From: JACMLD01 sp963705285
GTDB lineage: Bacteria; Bacteroidota; Bacteroidia; Chitinophagales; Chitinophagaceae
Length of the DNA stretch: 64,000 bases
Assembly: GCA_963705285.1 (NCBI GenBank)
Contig: OY970066.1
Coordinates: forward strand, 1,612,001-1,676,000
Direction: 5' to 3'
Under the pieces are notes generated by a model. The model made no database searches, was not told where the DNA came from, and saw nothing but the letters and a program-made list of their open reading frames with translations. Shown here piece by piece: positions 17,608 through 25,312 of this stretch (positions are counted from its first letter, which is position 1; every line of letters starts with the position of its first letter). Both the position numbers and the translations under genes were made by a program.

Positions 17608-18654
17608 TCAGTCCTTGCGGGTCTCGAGCGTAAAACCAACAGAGGTACCAATATCGGGTGTGCTGCGTACATGTATAGACTGGCCGTGTGCTTCAATAAT
17701 GTGCTTGCAGATGGCAAGTCCAAGCCCGGTGCCGCCTTTATCGCGGCTTCTGGCTGCATCGGTTCTGTAAAAACGTTCAAATATGCGCGAGAGGTGTTCC
17801 TCTTCAATACCAATGCCATCATCGCTGATTTCTGTAAGCACATGTTCTCCATCGGTACGGTATACGCTGGCTACAATATTTCCATCGGTCTTGCCATATT
17901 TAAATGCGTTCTCGGCAAGGTTTATCAATACCTGTCTTATTTTTTCTTTGTCGGCAAAAACAGCTACCGGTGCTTCACAACCTTTTTTAATACTGCAGGT
18001 AATGTGTTTTTGCATCATTTTAATAGAGAGCGATTCAAATACTTCCTTTATCAGATCCTGAATAATAAAATTCTGTTTGTATAATAGCTGTTCACCGCTT
18101 TCCAATTTCGAAATTTCATCGAGGTCATTCATCAGGTTTACCAGGCGGTCTATATTGCGGCTGGCGTTTTCCAGAAATTTTTTTCTAATGTCGGGTTGTT
18201 CCATGGCGCCATCAAGCAGTGTATCCACATAACCCTGTATGGCAAAAATGGGTGTTTTGAATTCGTGCGCCAGGTTTTGCAGAAATTCTTTGCGGTAGAT
18301 TTCGTTTTCTTTTAAGATTTCAATTTCTGCCTTGCGCTGTTCTGCCCATTTCTCTACATCTTCACTCACTTCATCGATGCTTTTTTTGGGAAGCACGTAT
18401 TTATAATAAGTTTCTTCTTTTTTGCTGGCTTTTGTCTGGTAGATAAATTTATAAATGAGTTTAATACGGCGGTAAATAAACTCCTGCAACAGAAAATTGA
18501 TAAGTGAGTAAGAGATAATAAAAAGCACTACCAGTGTAATCAATGCAATCCACCAGCTATTGATAAAAATATAATTGGCCAGTGCTACCAGTATAGAAAT
18601 AGATAAAGCATTTACAGCGGCTACCTGGCGGGGAGAAAGGTTTTTAAAATCCAT
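17608..18654 (-). CDS. Sensor histidine kinase, PhoR-like
   Basis: This 348-residue kinase has two closely spaced membrane helices (about 14-31 and 34-55) with almost no periplasmic loop, implying intramembrane or partner-based sensing. A linker follows, then the HisKA dimerisation domain with phospho-accepting H130 (LAHEFKTPIFAIQGY), then an HATPase domain. The HATPase has N-box NLAENAFKYG, G1 SDDGIGI and G2 GGTGLGLAIC. It follows the response-regulator gene on the same strand and is probably co-transcribed with it. The pairing with a PhoB-type regulator next to phosphorus genes suggests phosphate control, but the stimulus cannot be read from sequence. Confidence 0.9.
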   Translation of the reverse strand: MDFKNLSPRQVAAVNALSISILVALANYIFINSWWIALITLVVLFIISYSLINFLLQEFIYRRIKLIYKFIYQTKASKKEETYYKYVLPKKSIDEVSEDVEKWAEQRKAEIEILKENEIYRKEFLQNLAHEFKTPIFAIQGYVDTLLDGAMEQPDIRKKFLENASRNIDRLVNLMNDLDEISKLESGEQLLYKQNFIIQDLIKEVFESLSIKMMQKHITCSIKKGCEAPVAVFADKEKIRQVLINLAENAFKYGKTDGNIVASVYRTDGEHVLTEISDDGIGIEEEHLSRIFERFYRTDAARSRDKGGTGLGLAICKHIIEAHGQSIHVRSTPDIGTSVGFTLETRKD

Positions 18655-18660
18655 GCAAAG

Positions 18661-18666
18661 CTCCTT
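18661..18666 (-). promoter_or_regulatory. Shine-Dalgarno-like AAGGAG before the histidine kinase
   Basis: AAGGAG lies 6 nt before the kinase start codon. Clear Shine-Dalgarno sites are rare in Bacteroidota, so this one stands out and supports the chosen start. Confidence 0.5.
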
Positions 18667-18682
18667 TTTCTGATTGCAATCT

Positions 18683-18722
18683 ACAGGAAAGTATTTAGTA
18701 TGTAGTATTTAGTAGGTAGATA
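18683..18722. repeat. AGTATTTAGTATGTAGTA words in the regulator-kinase spacer
   Basis: Short repeats of the AGTATTTAGTA family fill the 78-bp spacer between the two regulatory genes. The same family occurs near 39560 and at 62970-63320. Confidence 0.5.
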
Positions 18723-18732
18723 AAGTGTTAGG

Positions 18733-19419
18733 CTACAGGTTAAATTTGTAACCTACGCCTTTTACGGTGGTAATGCAATCCAGGTCTAGTTTCTGGCGTA
18801 TTTTACGGATGTGTACATCAATGGTGCGGTCTCCCACAATTACATCGTTGCCCCATACCTGGTTCAGTATTTCGTTGCGTAAAAAAACCCGCCCCGGGCG
18901 GGCGGCCAGCAGGTATAATAATTCAAACTCTTTTTTGGCCAGCGTCATTTCTTCATTGTTCACTTTCACAATATACTGCTGGGGGTCAATCAGCAGGTTG
19001 TCAAACTGCAGGCTATTGCTGCTCTCATACTCTGATTTGTTTACACGCCTGAACAGGGCATTAACGCGGCTTACCAGCACTTTGGTGCTGATGGGCTTGT
19101 TTACATAATCGTCTGCGCCGGTATCGAGGCCTTTTATTTGTGATGATTCATCACTCAGCGCCGTTAAAAAAATGATTAGTGTGTCTTTAAAAGCCGGTTG
19201 GGTGCGCAGGATAGTACAAACTTCCACGCCCGTCTTTTTGGGCATCATAATATCCAGGATGATAAGATCGGGCTTTAATTGTTTGGCCTTTGCCAATGCA
19301 TCATCGCCATCTTTGGCAGTATACACTTCATAGCCTTCCTGTTTCAGGTTATAATGAACAATCTCCAGTATGTCCGGTTCATCATCTGCAATCAATATTT
19401 TTTTCCCCTTACTTTCCAT
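18733..19419 (-). CDS. OmpR/PhoB-type response regulator
   Basis: This 228-residue regulator has a receiver domain with acidic pocket D12-D13, phospho-acceptor D56 (LIILDIMMPK), a T/S switch residue and K108-region lysine (VNKPIS). A C-terminal OmpR-type winged helix follows (EFELLYLLAARPGRVFLR ... VWGNDVIVGDRTIDVHIRKIR in part). ATG at 19419 is chosen: homologues start MESKGKKILIADDEPD, and a -7 promoter element lies at 19438-19445, so the longer 37-codon extension would be upstream of transcription. It heads a possible four-gene minus-strand unit: regulator, kinase, DUF5690, FAD oxidase. Confidence 0.92.
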   Translation of the reverse strand: MESKGKKILIADDEPDILEIVHYNLKQEGYEVYTAKDGDDALAKAKQLKPDLIILDIMMPKKTGVEVCTILRTQPAFKDTLIIFLTALSDESSQIKGLDTGADDYVNKPISTKVLVSRVNALFRRVNKSEYESSNSLQFDNLLIDPQQYIVKVNNEEMTLAKKEFELLYLLAARPGRVFLRNEILNQVWGNDVIVGDRTIDVHIRKIRQKLDLDCITTVKGVGYKFNL

Positions 19420-19437
19420 GCGGACTTTTTGTTTGCG

Positions 19438-19445
19438 CAAACCTA
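19438..19445 (-). promoter_or_regulatory. -7 promoter element for the two-component system
   Basis: TAGGTTTG on the minus strand fits TAnnTTTG, 19 nt before the regulator start codon. It supports the shorter protein start. Confidence 0.5.
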
Positions 19446-19686
19446 GTTTAAATGACAATGACGGGAAAATGATAATATTAAGTTTACAATTTCTTAATAC
19501 GGCACGGCACGTGCGAGTTAGCCAATACAATGCAGCAAATGATTTGTTCAGAAAAATAAATGTGGTGTGCTGATGAGATAAAGTATGTGAAAATGGCGTG
19601 GTTGGGGTTTTGTGCCAACCAGGCCGTATTTTTTAAGCAAAGCCAATACAAACACAATTTTCCCGTTTTGTGCAGCGGATTGGTAG

Positions 19687-19694
19687 TATTTTTG
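19687..19694 (+). promoter_or_regulatory. -7 promoter element for the secreted Cys-His protein
   Basis: TATTTTTG fits TAnnTTTG and lies 25 nt before the ATG at 19719. This supports that start over an in-frame one 53 codons upstream. Confidence 0.5.
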
Positions 19695-19718
19695 CCCTTA
19701 TACCTGACAATAGCCCTT

Positions 19719-21926
19719 ATGCAAAAAATGATATTTGCCTACTTCGTGTTCACCAGTTGTGTGGTTTTTGCCCAGGCCCAGCCCCCGGCTTACAGGTTTG
19801 TGCCAGATAAAGGCCGTATCATCTTTCACGATAAGGTAGACGCTCAGCAGCAACGCATTAAAGACATGGATGGCAAAAAGGATGATGCCATTTCGCTTTC
19901 CAAAGACATGACGGTAAACGGCCAGGTAGAATATGCCGTTTTAGACAGGGTAGATGAACTGCAGCAAAAGATTGAACAGGATTCTGTTTTATCGCATTCT
20001 GGTAAGGTAAAATATATACTGGGACTTGAAACGCTACTCAATGGTTACAGAACCAACGTGCAGAAAAGAGATTACCCGCTGTATATGGCTACCGACCTGG
20101 TAAATGCCTATGAAAAAGCCATGGCGCTTGATATCAAAAAAGAAAGTATTGAACCGGTGATTGTGGCCAACAGTTATCCCGTGGGCAAGATATTAATAGA
20201 ATGCTTCAAATTTCCTGAAAATGCCGGTGTTAAGCCATCTGGCCCGATACTGATTGAAAAATACATACAGCTTCACCCAGACGAGACACTGAACGTATTG
20301 CAGCGTAATACAGATCTTCCTTCTGCAGACAGCCTTATCAAAACAGCAGCACATAGTGATCTTAGAAAATTTTATAATTATGCTGCGGTAGGCGACAGGC
20401 TGGGCGCGCGCATCCGTTCCATGAACGATCCTTTTGTACGCACCGTTGCTAAGATGGCGGTAAGCAAAAGCGGCCAGTTGTATTTTCCGTTTATTGACCT
20501 GCTGGTAAACAATAAAATTACTTTTGAAGACATCGACAAAATAAAAGATGATAACCTTGCCTATTACAGGCTGCTGGTAAAAACAAGGATTGAATTTGCA
20601 GGCAGAATGATGGCTCCCGCAAAAGATACCCCCATGGAAATGCAATCGCTTACGCGGATGCTGGCCAAAAAAGCCATTGAAGCGTTTGTGAATGAAATTA
20701 ACGGCCTGCATGATCAGCCAGACCCGGTTAGGTTTAAAAGCCTGGAACCTTTAACACCGCAGGAACTGTACTACCTGTGCGTGGTAAGCGAAGATGTTAT
20801 TTATACCTCCAGTTATCTTGGCGTGTATAAACGCATTTTTGAAAAAATGAAGAACCCGCGTGGAGACAGCCTAATTTTGAGTGTAAAGGCCGATTATTTT
20901 CGCAAGTTCATTAAAATGTCTGCCGCTTACAATACCCTGGATACATTGCTTAAATCAATGCCTGCAGACAATGCCACTTCTTTGATGAAAGCATTTATGA
21001 TTGGGCTTGAAAAAACAACCACCAGTGCAACCGTAGAAGACGCCGTAGACGTAGCAGACTCTTACAGCAGCATTGTAGAAAAAAATACCGCACTGGCTAA
21101 TTTTATGTTGGATGAAGCCAACTGGAATTATGAACGCTGTGTAAGAAATAATGATAAAAATGGTATGGTGGTATACCGCCTGGAAAAAACACTTTTTGAA
21201 TCGGCTGATACCACCAAAAAGATCGATCTGTCAAAAGAGCTTGGCATTCCACCTATCTATTCAGTGGATTATAGCAGTTTAACAGGCGATAGCGGAAGGG
21301 TAGTGCAGGAAGTGTTTTTTTATGGCGATGAAGACAAGGACGGGCAGAATTCTTACGCCAATTTCAAAGCCTTATTTGCCGGTAAACCAGAATGGAGAAT
21401 GTCGGAAAATGAAAACTGGCTATCTATAAAATCAGTTAAAGGCAAACCCGTCTGGATATTTGCGAACAGACCATTGTACGGGCCGGATGATCCTGATGCC
21501 AAAGCACAGGAAAAATTAAATGCTTATCTTGATCAGCAGCACCTGAAGCCCACTATTTTTATTCACCGGGGCCATAGTTATCATGTAAAATATTCGCTTG
21601 CGCAAATTCAGCCTTCAGCCCGTATAGTGGTGCTTGGATCATGCGGTGGGTATAATAATTTAAATGAAGTACTCACCATTAGCGGAGATGCACATATCAT
21701 TTCTTCCAAACAGGTAGGTACAAAAACAGTGAACGAGCCTATTCTGAAAGCCATGAATAATATACTGCTGGGCGGCCGCAACATAGACTGGTTGCCCATG
21801 TGGAAAGACCTGAGCAAACAGTTTGTGGGCGACTCAAAAGAGAAGTTTGATGATTATATTCCGCCGTACAAAAACCTGGGTGCCATATTTATTAAAGCCT
21901 ATCGTAAATCTATGGCTGATCTCTAA
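19719..21926 (+). CDS. Secreted protein with caspase/CHAT-like Cys-His signature, function unknown
   Basis: This 735-residue protein starts with a signal peptide (about 1-22, cleaved near FAQAQ). I do not recognise a named family. Residues 50-520 are mostly helical and repetitive in feel. A C-terminal domain (about 530-735) carries FIHRGHSYH with H619 and, 23 residues on, VVLGSCGGYN with C642. This x-G-H ... [SA]-C order and spacing resembles clan CD cysteine peptidases (caspases, gingipains, CHAT/separase relatives). No T9SS sorting tail or lipobox was seen, so it is probably periplasmic. Its neighbours are the divergent two-component genes and an ABC exporter, with no obvious partner. The peptidase idea rests only on this motif. 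Confidence 0.7.
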   Translation: MQKMIFAYFVFTSCVVFAQAQPPAYRFVPDKGRIIFHDKVDAQQQRIKDMDGKKDDAISLSKDMTVNGQVEYAVLDRVDELQQKIEQDSVLSHSGKVKYILGLETLLNGYRTNVQKRDYPLYMATDLVNAYEKAMALDIKKESIEPVIVANSYPVGKILIECFKFPENAGVKPSGPILIEKYIQLHPDETLNVLQRNTDLPSADSLIKTAAHSDLRKFYNYAAVGDRLGARIRSMNDPFVRTVAKMAVSKSGQLYFPFIDLLVNNKITFEDIDKIKDDNLAYYRLLVKTRIEFAGRMMAPAKDTPMEMQSLTRMLAKKAIEAFVNEINGLHDQPDPVRFKSLEPLTPQELYYLCVVSEDVIYTSSYLGVYKRIFEKMKNPRGDSLILSVKADYFRKFIKMSAAYNTLDTLLKSMPADNATSLMKAFMIGLEKTTTSATVEDAVDVADSYSSIVEKNTALANFMLDEANWNYERCVRNNDKNGMVVYRLEKTLFESADTTKKIDLSKELGIPPIYSVDYSSLTGDSGRVVQEVFFYGDEDKDGQNSYANFKALFAGKPEWRMSENENWLSIKSVKGKPVWIFANRPLYGPDDPDAKAQEKLNAYLDQQHLKPTIFIHRGHSYHVKYSLAQIQPSARIVVLGSCGGYNNLNEVLTISGDAHIISSKQVGTKTVNEPILKAMNNILLGGRNIDWLPMWKDLSKQFVGDSKEKFDDYIPPYKNLGAIFIKAYRKSMADL

Positions 21927-22130
21927 TCATCTCTGATTGCTGATGTAATGATGTCTGATTTCTTGTAATGCGGCATCGTTGGCAGTCATAGCTGTGCGTT
22001 ACAGTCGCTCATCTGTTACCGCTGATATCATGATGCCTGACGTTCAGTAGTCTCATTATTCTCTTTTACCGTCTTTGCGCTCTTTTTCTTTTTCATACTA
22101 TTAGCTTATCTCTTTTTCTTCTTTACTCTC
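21927..22130. repeat. Low-complexity intergenic DNA upstream of the ABC exporter
   Basis: About 200 bp contain imperfect TGATGTCTGAT-type words (21935-22040) and a pyrimidine-rich stretch with two TTAGCTTATCT words (about 22103 and 22131). No gene was seen. Confidence 0.45.
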
Positions 22131-22136
22131 TTAGCT

Positions 22137-22144
22137 TATCTTTG
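22137..22144 (+). promoter_or_regulatory. -7 promoter element for the ABC exporter
   Basis: TATCTTTG fits TAnnTTTG. The ATG at 22151 is 6 nt further on, so the transcript may be nearly leaderless. Confidence 0.5.
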
Positions 22145-22150
22145 CCCCTT

Positions 22151-24049
22151 ATGCCAGACCAGCAGCCCAGGAAAAAAATTTTTGATTTTGCTTTGCTCAA
22201 AAGGGTATTCCGATTTGCCGGGCCATACAAGAATAAATTTTATACTTCTTTATCACTGGCTGTTTTATTGGCTGTGTTTGCACCCATACGGCCATATCTG
22301 GTACAACTTACTATCAATGGTTATGTAAAGGGGGGAACGCCCGCAAACGGCAATGCTTTTGTACATTTTCTGGAAGCGGTCAGCCGTTTTTTTTATGGCA
22401 GTGCATCGGCTACCGCAGGCCAGCGCAATTATTTTGTAGAAATGGTGGTTACCATCACCATCATACAGATTGTATTGCTGCTGGTAGAAAGCGTGGTGCG
22501 TTTTTATTTTTCTTATATCACCGCATGGTTGGGGCAGAATGTGGTAAAAGATATGCGTGTGCAGGTGTATAACAAGATACTGGGGCTTAACCTGTCACAA
22601 TTTGACAATACGCCTATCGGAACACTCACCACCCGAACCATCAATGATATTGAATCTATCAATGATATTTTTTCTGACGGGCTGATACCCATTATTGCCG
22701 ATTTGCTGTCTATTATTTCTGTGCTGATAGTGATGTTTGCAGTAGACTGGAAACTATCGCTTATCTGCCTGGCTCCTTTTCCGGTATTGATAGTGGCTAC
22801 CTATTTTTTTAAAGAAGCCGTCAATAAATCTTTCATCCGCGTGCGCAATGCGGTGGCGGCCTTAAATGCTTTTGTGCAGGAGCATATAACCGGTATGCAT
22901 GTGGTGCAGGCATTTGCATCAGAAGAACGGGAAGCCGCCAAGTTTACGCGCATTAACAAAGACCACCGCAATGCCAATATAAATGCCATTTTTGCTTACT
23001 CAATTTTTTTTCCGGTGGTGGAAATAGTACTGGCGGTATCTACCAGCCTGCTGATTTGGTGGGCGGCCAGCGAGGCCAACCTTATGAAGGATACCAACCC
23101 CGCGGCTGCCGGTGAAATGATTGGCAAAATGATTTCCTTTTTTCTATTCTTAAATCTGCTGTTCAGGCCGTTGCGTGTTATTGCCGATAAATTCAATGTA
23201 CTTCAAATGGGCATGATTGCCGGCGAGCGGGTATTTAAGGTGCTTGACAACGATGATTTTATTCCAGATACCGCCAGGGGCGATTATGCACCAGCCACTG
23301 TAAAAGGAAAGATTGAATTTGACAAAGTATATTTTGCGTATACAGATGAACGTTATGTACTAAAGAATCTTTCTTTTACTATACCGCCTGGTGAAACTCT
23401 GGCAATAGTAGGCCATACAGGCAGCGGTAAAACATCCATCATCAGTTTGCTCAACCGGCTGTACCACATACAACAAGGGCGCATTCAGGTAGACGATATA
23501 AATATTGAACAGTATAATCTCGATACATTGCGCAGCCGCATCGGCATTGTTTTGCAGGATGTATTTCTTTTTTCCGGATCTGTTATGGATAACATTACGC
23601 TGCGCAATCCAGACATCACGCGTGAGCGTGTAATAGAAGCGGCGCGTCTCATTGGCATGCACGACTTTATTATGGAGTTGCCGGGCGGCTATGATTACAA
23701 TGTGATGGAACGAGGTGCTACGCTCTCGCTGGGTCAGCGGCAATTGTTATCCTTTATCAGGGCATTGTTGTATGACCCGTCTATTCTGGTGCTGGATGAA
23801 GCCACTTCTTCGGTAGATACTTCCAGCGAACAACTCATACAGGGGGCCATCGACAAACTGATTGCCGGAAGAACCTCTATTGTGATTGCACACCGGTTGT
23901 CTACCATCAGAAAAGCCAATAAGATCATGGTGCTGGATAAAGGCGAAATAAAGGAAATGGGCAGCCATGACGAGCTCCTGAAGGCCAACGGATTTTATGC
24001 CCGCCTGTATGAAATGCAATTTGAAAAAAAGACGGTTCCCGCTTTGTAA
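22151..24049 (+). CDS. ABC exporter, fused permease and ATPase (MsbA/MdlB-like)
   Basis: This 632-residue half-transporter would work as a homodimer in the inner membrane. Residues 20-360 hold the six-helix ABC transmembrane domain, with an extra loop near 60-95. The ATPase follows: Walker A GHTGSGKTS near 423, Q-loop VLQDVFLF, signature LSLGQRQLL near 530, Walker B ILVLDEATSSVD and switch AHRLSTIRKA. It is a lipid or drug exporter type; the substrate cannot be told. ATG at 22151 is preferred over an upstream TTG because of the promoter position. It stands alone. Confidence 0.9.
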   Translation: MPDQQPRKKIFDFALLKRVFRFAGPYKNKFYTSLSLAVLLAVFAPIRPYLVQLTINGYVKGGTPANGNAFVHFLEAVSRFFYGSASATAGQRNYFVEMVVTITIIQIVLLLVESVVRFYFSYITAWLGQNVVKDMRVQVYNKILGLNLSQFDNTPIGTLTTRTINDIESINDIFSDGLIPIIADLLSIISVLIVMFAVDWKLSLICLAPFPVLIVATYFFKEAVNKSFIRVRNAVAALNAFVQEHITGMHVVQAFASEEREAAKFTRINKDHRNANINAIFAYSIFFPVVEIVLAVSTSLLIWWAASEANLMKDTNPAAAGEMIGKMISFFLFLNLLFRPLRVIADKFNVLQMGMIAGERVFKVLDNDDFIPDTARGDYAPATVKGKIEFDKVYFAYTDERYVLKNLSFTIPPGETLAIVGHTGSGKTSIISLLNRLYHIQQGRIQVDDINIEQYNLDTLRSRIGIVLQDVFLFSGSVMDNITLRNPDITRERVIEAARLIGMHDFIMELPGGYDYNVMERGATLSLGQRQLLSFIRALLYDPSILVLDEATSSVDTSSEQLIQGAIDKLIAGRTSIVIAHRLSTIRKANKIMVLDKGEIKEMGSHDELLKANGFYARLYEMQFEKKTVPAL

Positions 24050-24089
24050 TTTATCTCTTACCCCCAATTTTAATTGTCAAAAATTTTAG

Positions 24090-24097
24090 TAAATTTG
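24090..24097 (+). promoter_or_regulatory. -7 promoter element for the small protein/nucleotidyltransferase pair
   Basis: TAAATTTG fits TAnnTTTG and ends 4 nt before the ATG, so the message would be leaderless. Confidence 0.4.
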
Positions 24098-24101
24098 ATG
24101 A

Positions 24102-24302
24102 ATGGAACCGCGCAACTACAAACTGGATGAACAGCCACACCAGGTAAATGAAGAACCCCCTGTGTATGCCAGCCGGGAGGCCCTGGAAGAGGCGCGTTTG
24201 CGGGAAGCTGTCAATAGAACAGATACTGAAAAATTTCGTTTTTTAATGACGCTAATGAAAATGAATAATCAAATGCGTAAAGCAAAAATTCATTATAAAT
24301 AA
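24102..24302 (+). CDS. Small protein paired with nucleotidyltransferase, unknown
   Basis: This 66-residue, highly charged, helical protein has no signal peptide. An acidic middle (SREALEEARLREA) is followed by a basic C-terminus (TLMKMNNQMRKAKIHYK). From memory, similar short proteins precede nucleotidyltransferase genes in other Bacteroidota. The partner begins 11 bp downstream. The arrangement resembles antitoxin plus AbiEii/MNT-like toxin, but no experiment known to me shows this for the family. Confidence 0.65.
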   Translation: MEPRNYKLDEQPHQVNEEPPVYASREALEEARLREAVNRTDTEKFRFLMTLMKMNNQMRKAKIHYK

Positions 24303-24313
24303 TTTTGATTTCT

Positions 24314-24796
24314 ATGGACGTTTACGACGATTCTTTCCTTGGTCTATGGCGTCATTTATCTGAGAATAATGTTCGGTATATAATGGTAGGCGGATTTGCG
24401 ACCAATTTTCATGGGTACCAGCGTTATACTGGTGATATTGACATATTGATTGAAGACAGTTTGTCTAACAGGCAGAAACTTCGGAATGCATTTAAAGAAT
24501 TAGGTATGGGAGACTATGAATCTATGGAGACAATGCAATTTGTTCCTGGCTGGGTAGATTTCAGACTAAACAATGGCGTTCGATTAGATATCCTGACCTC
24601 TCTTAAAGGCATTGATTTTTCTTTTGATGAGTGTTTTAATCTAGCTCCTGTGGCCGAAATTGAAGGCGTTATGGTTCCTTTTCTGCACATTAACCATCTT
24701 ATTGAAAACAAGAAAATAGTCAATCGGCCGAAGGATCAAATTGATGTAATGGAGCTGGAAAAAATCCAGAAAATACTGGCGGAACCCAAGACGTGA
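24314..24796 (+). CDS. Nucleotidyltransferase-fold protein (AbiEii/DUF6036-like)
   Basis: This 160-residue protein of the pol-beta nucleotidyltransferase superfamily has the motif VGGFATNFHGYQRYTGDIDIL (in part; about residues 24-45). Its GG and the T-G-D-I-D metal-binding aspartates are in place, with a third acidic position likely in VRLDILTS near 93. Related proteins include AbiEii-type toxins and DUF6036 proteins. ATG at 24314 is used rather than a TTG three codons earlier. Its operon partner is the 66-residue protein upstream. It could be a toxin-antitoxin-like NMP-transferase, or an RNA or metabolite modifier. Confidence 0.75.
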   Translation: MDVYDDSFLGLWRHLSENNVRYIMVGGFATNFHGYQRYTGDIDILIEDSLSNRQKLRNAFKELGMGDYESMETMQFVPGWVDFRLNNGVRLDILTSLKGIDFSFDECFNLAPVAEIEGVMVPFLHINHLIENKKIVNRPKDQIDVMELEKIQKILAEPKT

Positions 24797-24851
24797 GCCA
24801 TGAACGTCAGAAGCTGCCTACGCCGCACGTTCAAACCCTTACTCATCCTCA

Positions 24852-24889
24852 AGACTGACGCCTCACGCCTCACGTCTCACGCCTCACGA
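24852..24889. repeat. CGCCTCACG tandem words
   Basis: Four near-copies of a GCCTCACG(T/C) word run up to the 3' end of the minus-strand lipoprotein gene. The same word occurs at about 61202-61215. Confidence 0.6.
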
Positions 24890-25174
24890 TTAAATCTTCT
24901 TCTCATCTATAAATGTGCCGTTGGTGGTAAACTGGGCCTGCCAGCGCTGGCTGCCAATAAAAAATTTCACTTTGTAGGTATTGCCATGTTCAAGTTCCCA
25001 TTCAATCTGACCACTGGCTGCCGGGTAACGCGTGGTAAAAGCGGTCATTACCGGGGCAGGTACCTGCGAGGCAGTAATATGGTCGTCATTGTTGTTGTTA
25101 TTATTGTCATCATTTTTTGAACAGGCCAGAAGGGCGGTGCAAAGCAACAGCGCAAACAATAGTTTTTTGAGCAT
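24890..25174 (-). CDS. PepSY-like lipoprotein
   Basis: This 94-residue lipoprotein has a lipobox (TALLAC, lipidated Cys near 18), then an Asp/Asn-rich linker (DDNNNNNNDD). A single small domain follows (about 35-94) with the pattern VPAPVMTAFTTRYPAASGQIEWE ... YKVKFFIGSQ (in part). That fits the DUF2874/PepSY-like fold of Bacteroidota envelope proteins. Function is unknown. It is convergent with the nucleotidyltransferase and divergent from the ATP synthase operon. Confidence 0.75.
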   Translation of the reverse strand: MLKKLLFALLLCTALLACSKNDDNNNNNNDDHITASQVPAPVMTAFTTRYPAASGQIEWELEHGNTYKVKFFIGSQRWQAQFTTNGTFIDEKKI

Positions 25175-25284
25175 TTTCTGAGGGTTTATTTTAATGGAAT
25201 ACGCCTCAAAAAGCCGACTGGTTGCCTGCTAAAAATCGGGCTATCTTTTTTCTGATCGTTTTCGGTTTTTAAACCCCACCTCCT

Positions 25285-25292
25285 TATCTTTG
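25285..25292 (+). promoter_or_regulatory. -7 promoter element of the atp operon
   Basis: TATCTTTG fits TAnnTTTG, 20 nt before the atpB start codon. Confidence 0.55.
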
Positions 25293-25312
25293 CGCCAAAT
25301 TTAGCAACCAGT

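Noticed and set aside
24800..25120. 106-codon plus-strand frame after the nucleotidyltransferase
   Set aside because: It begins in the CGCCTCACG repeats and then runs antisense to the lipoprotein gene.
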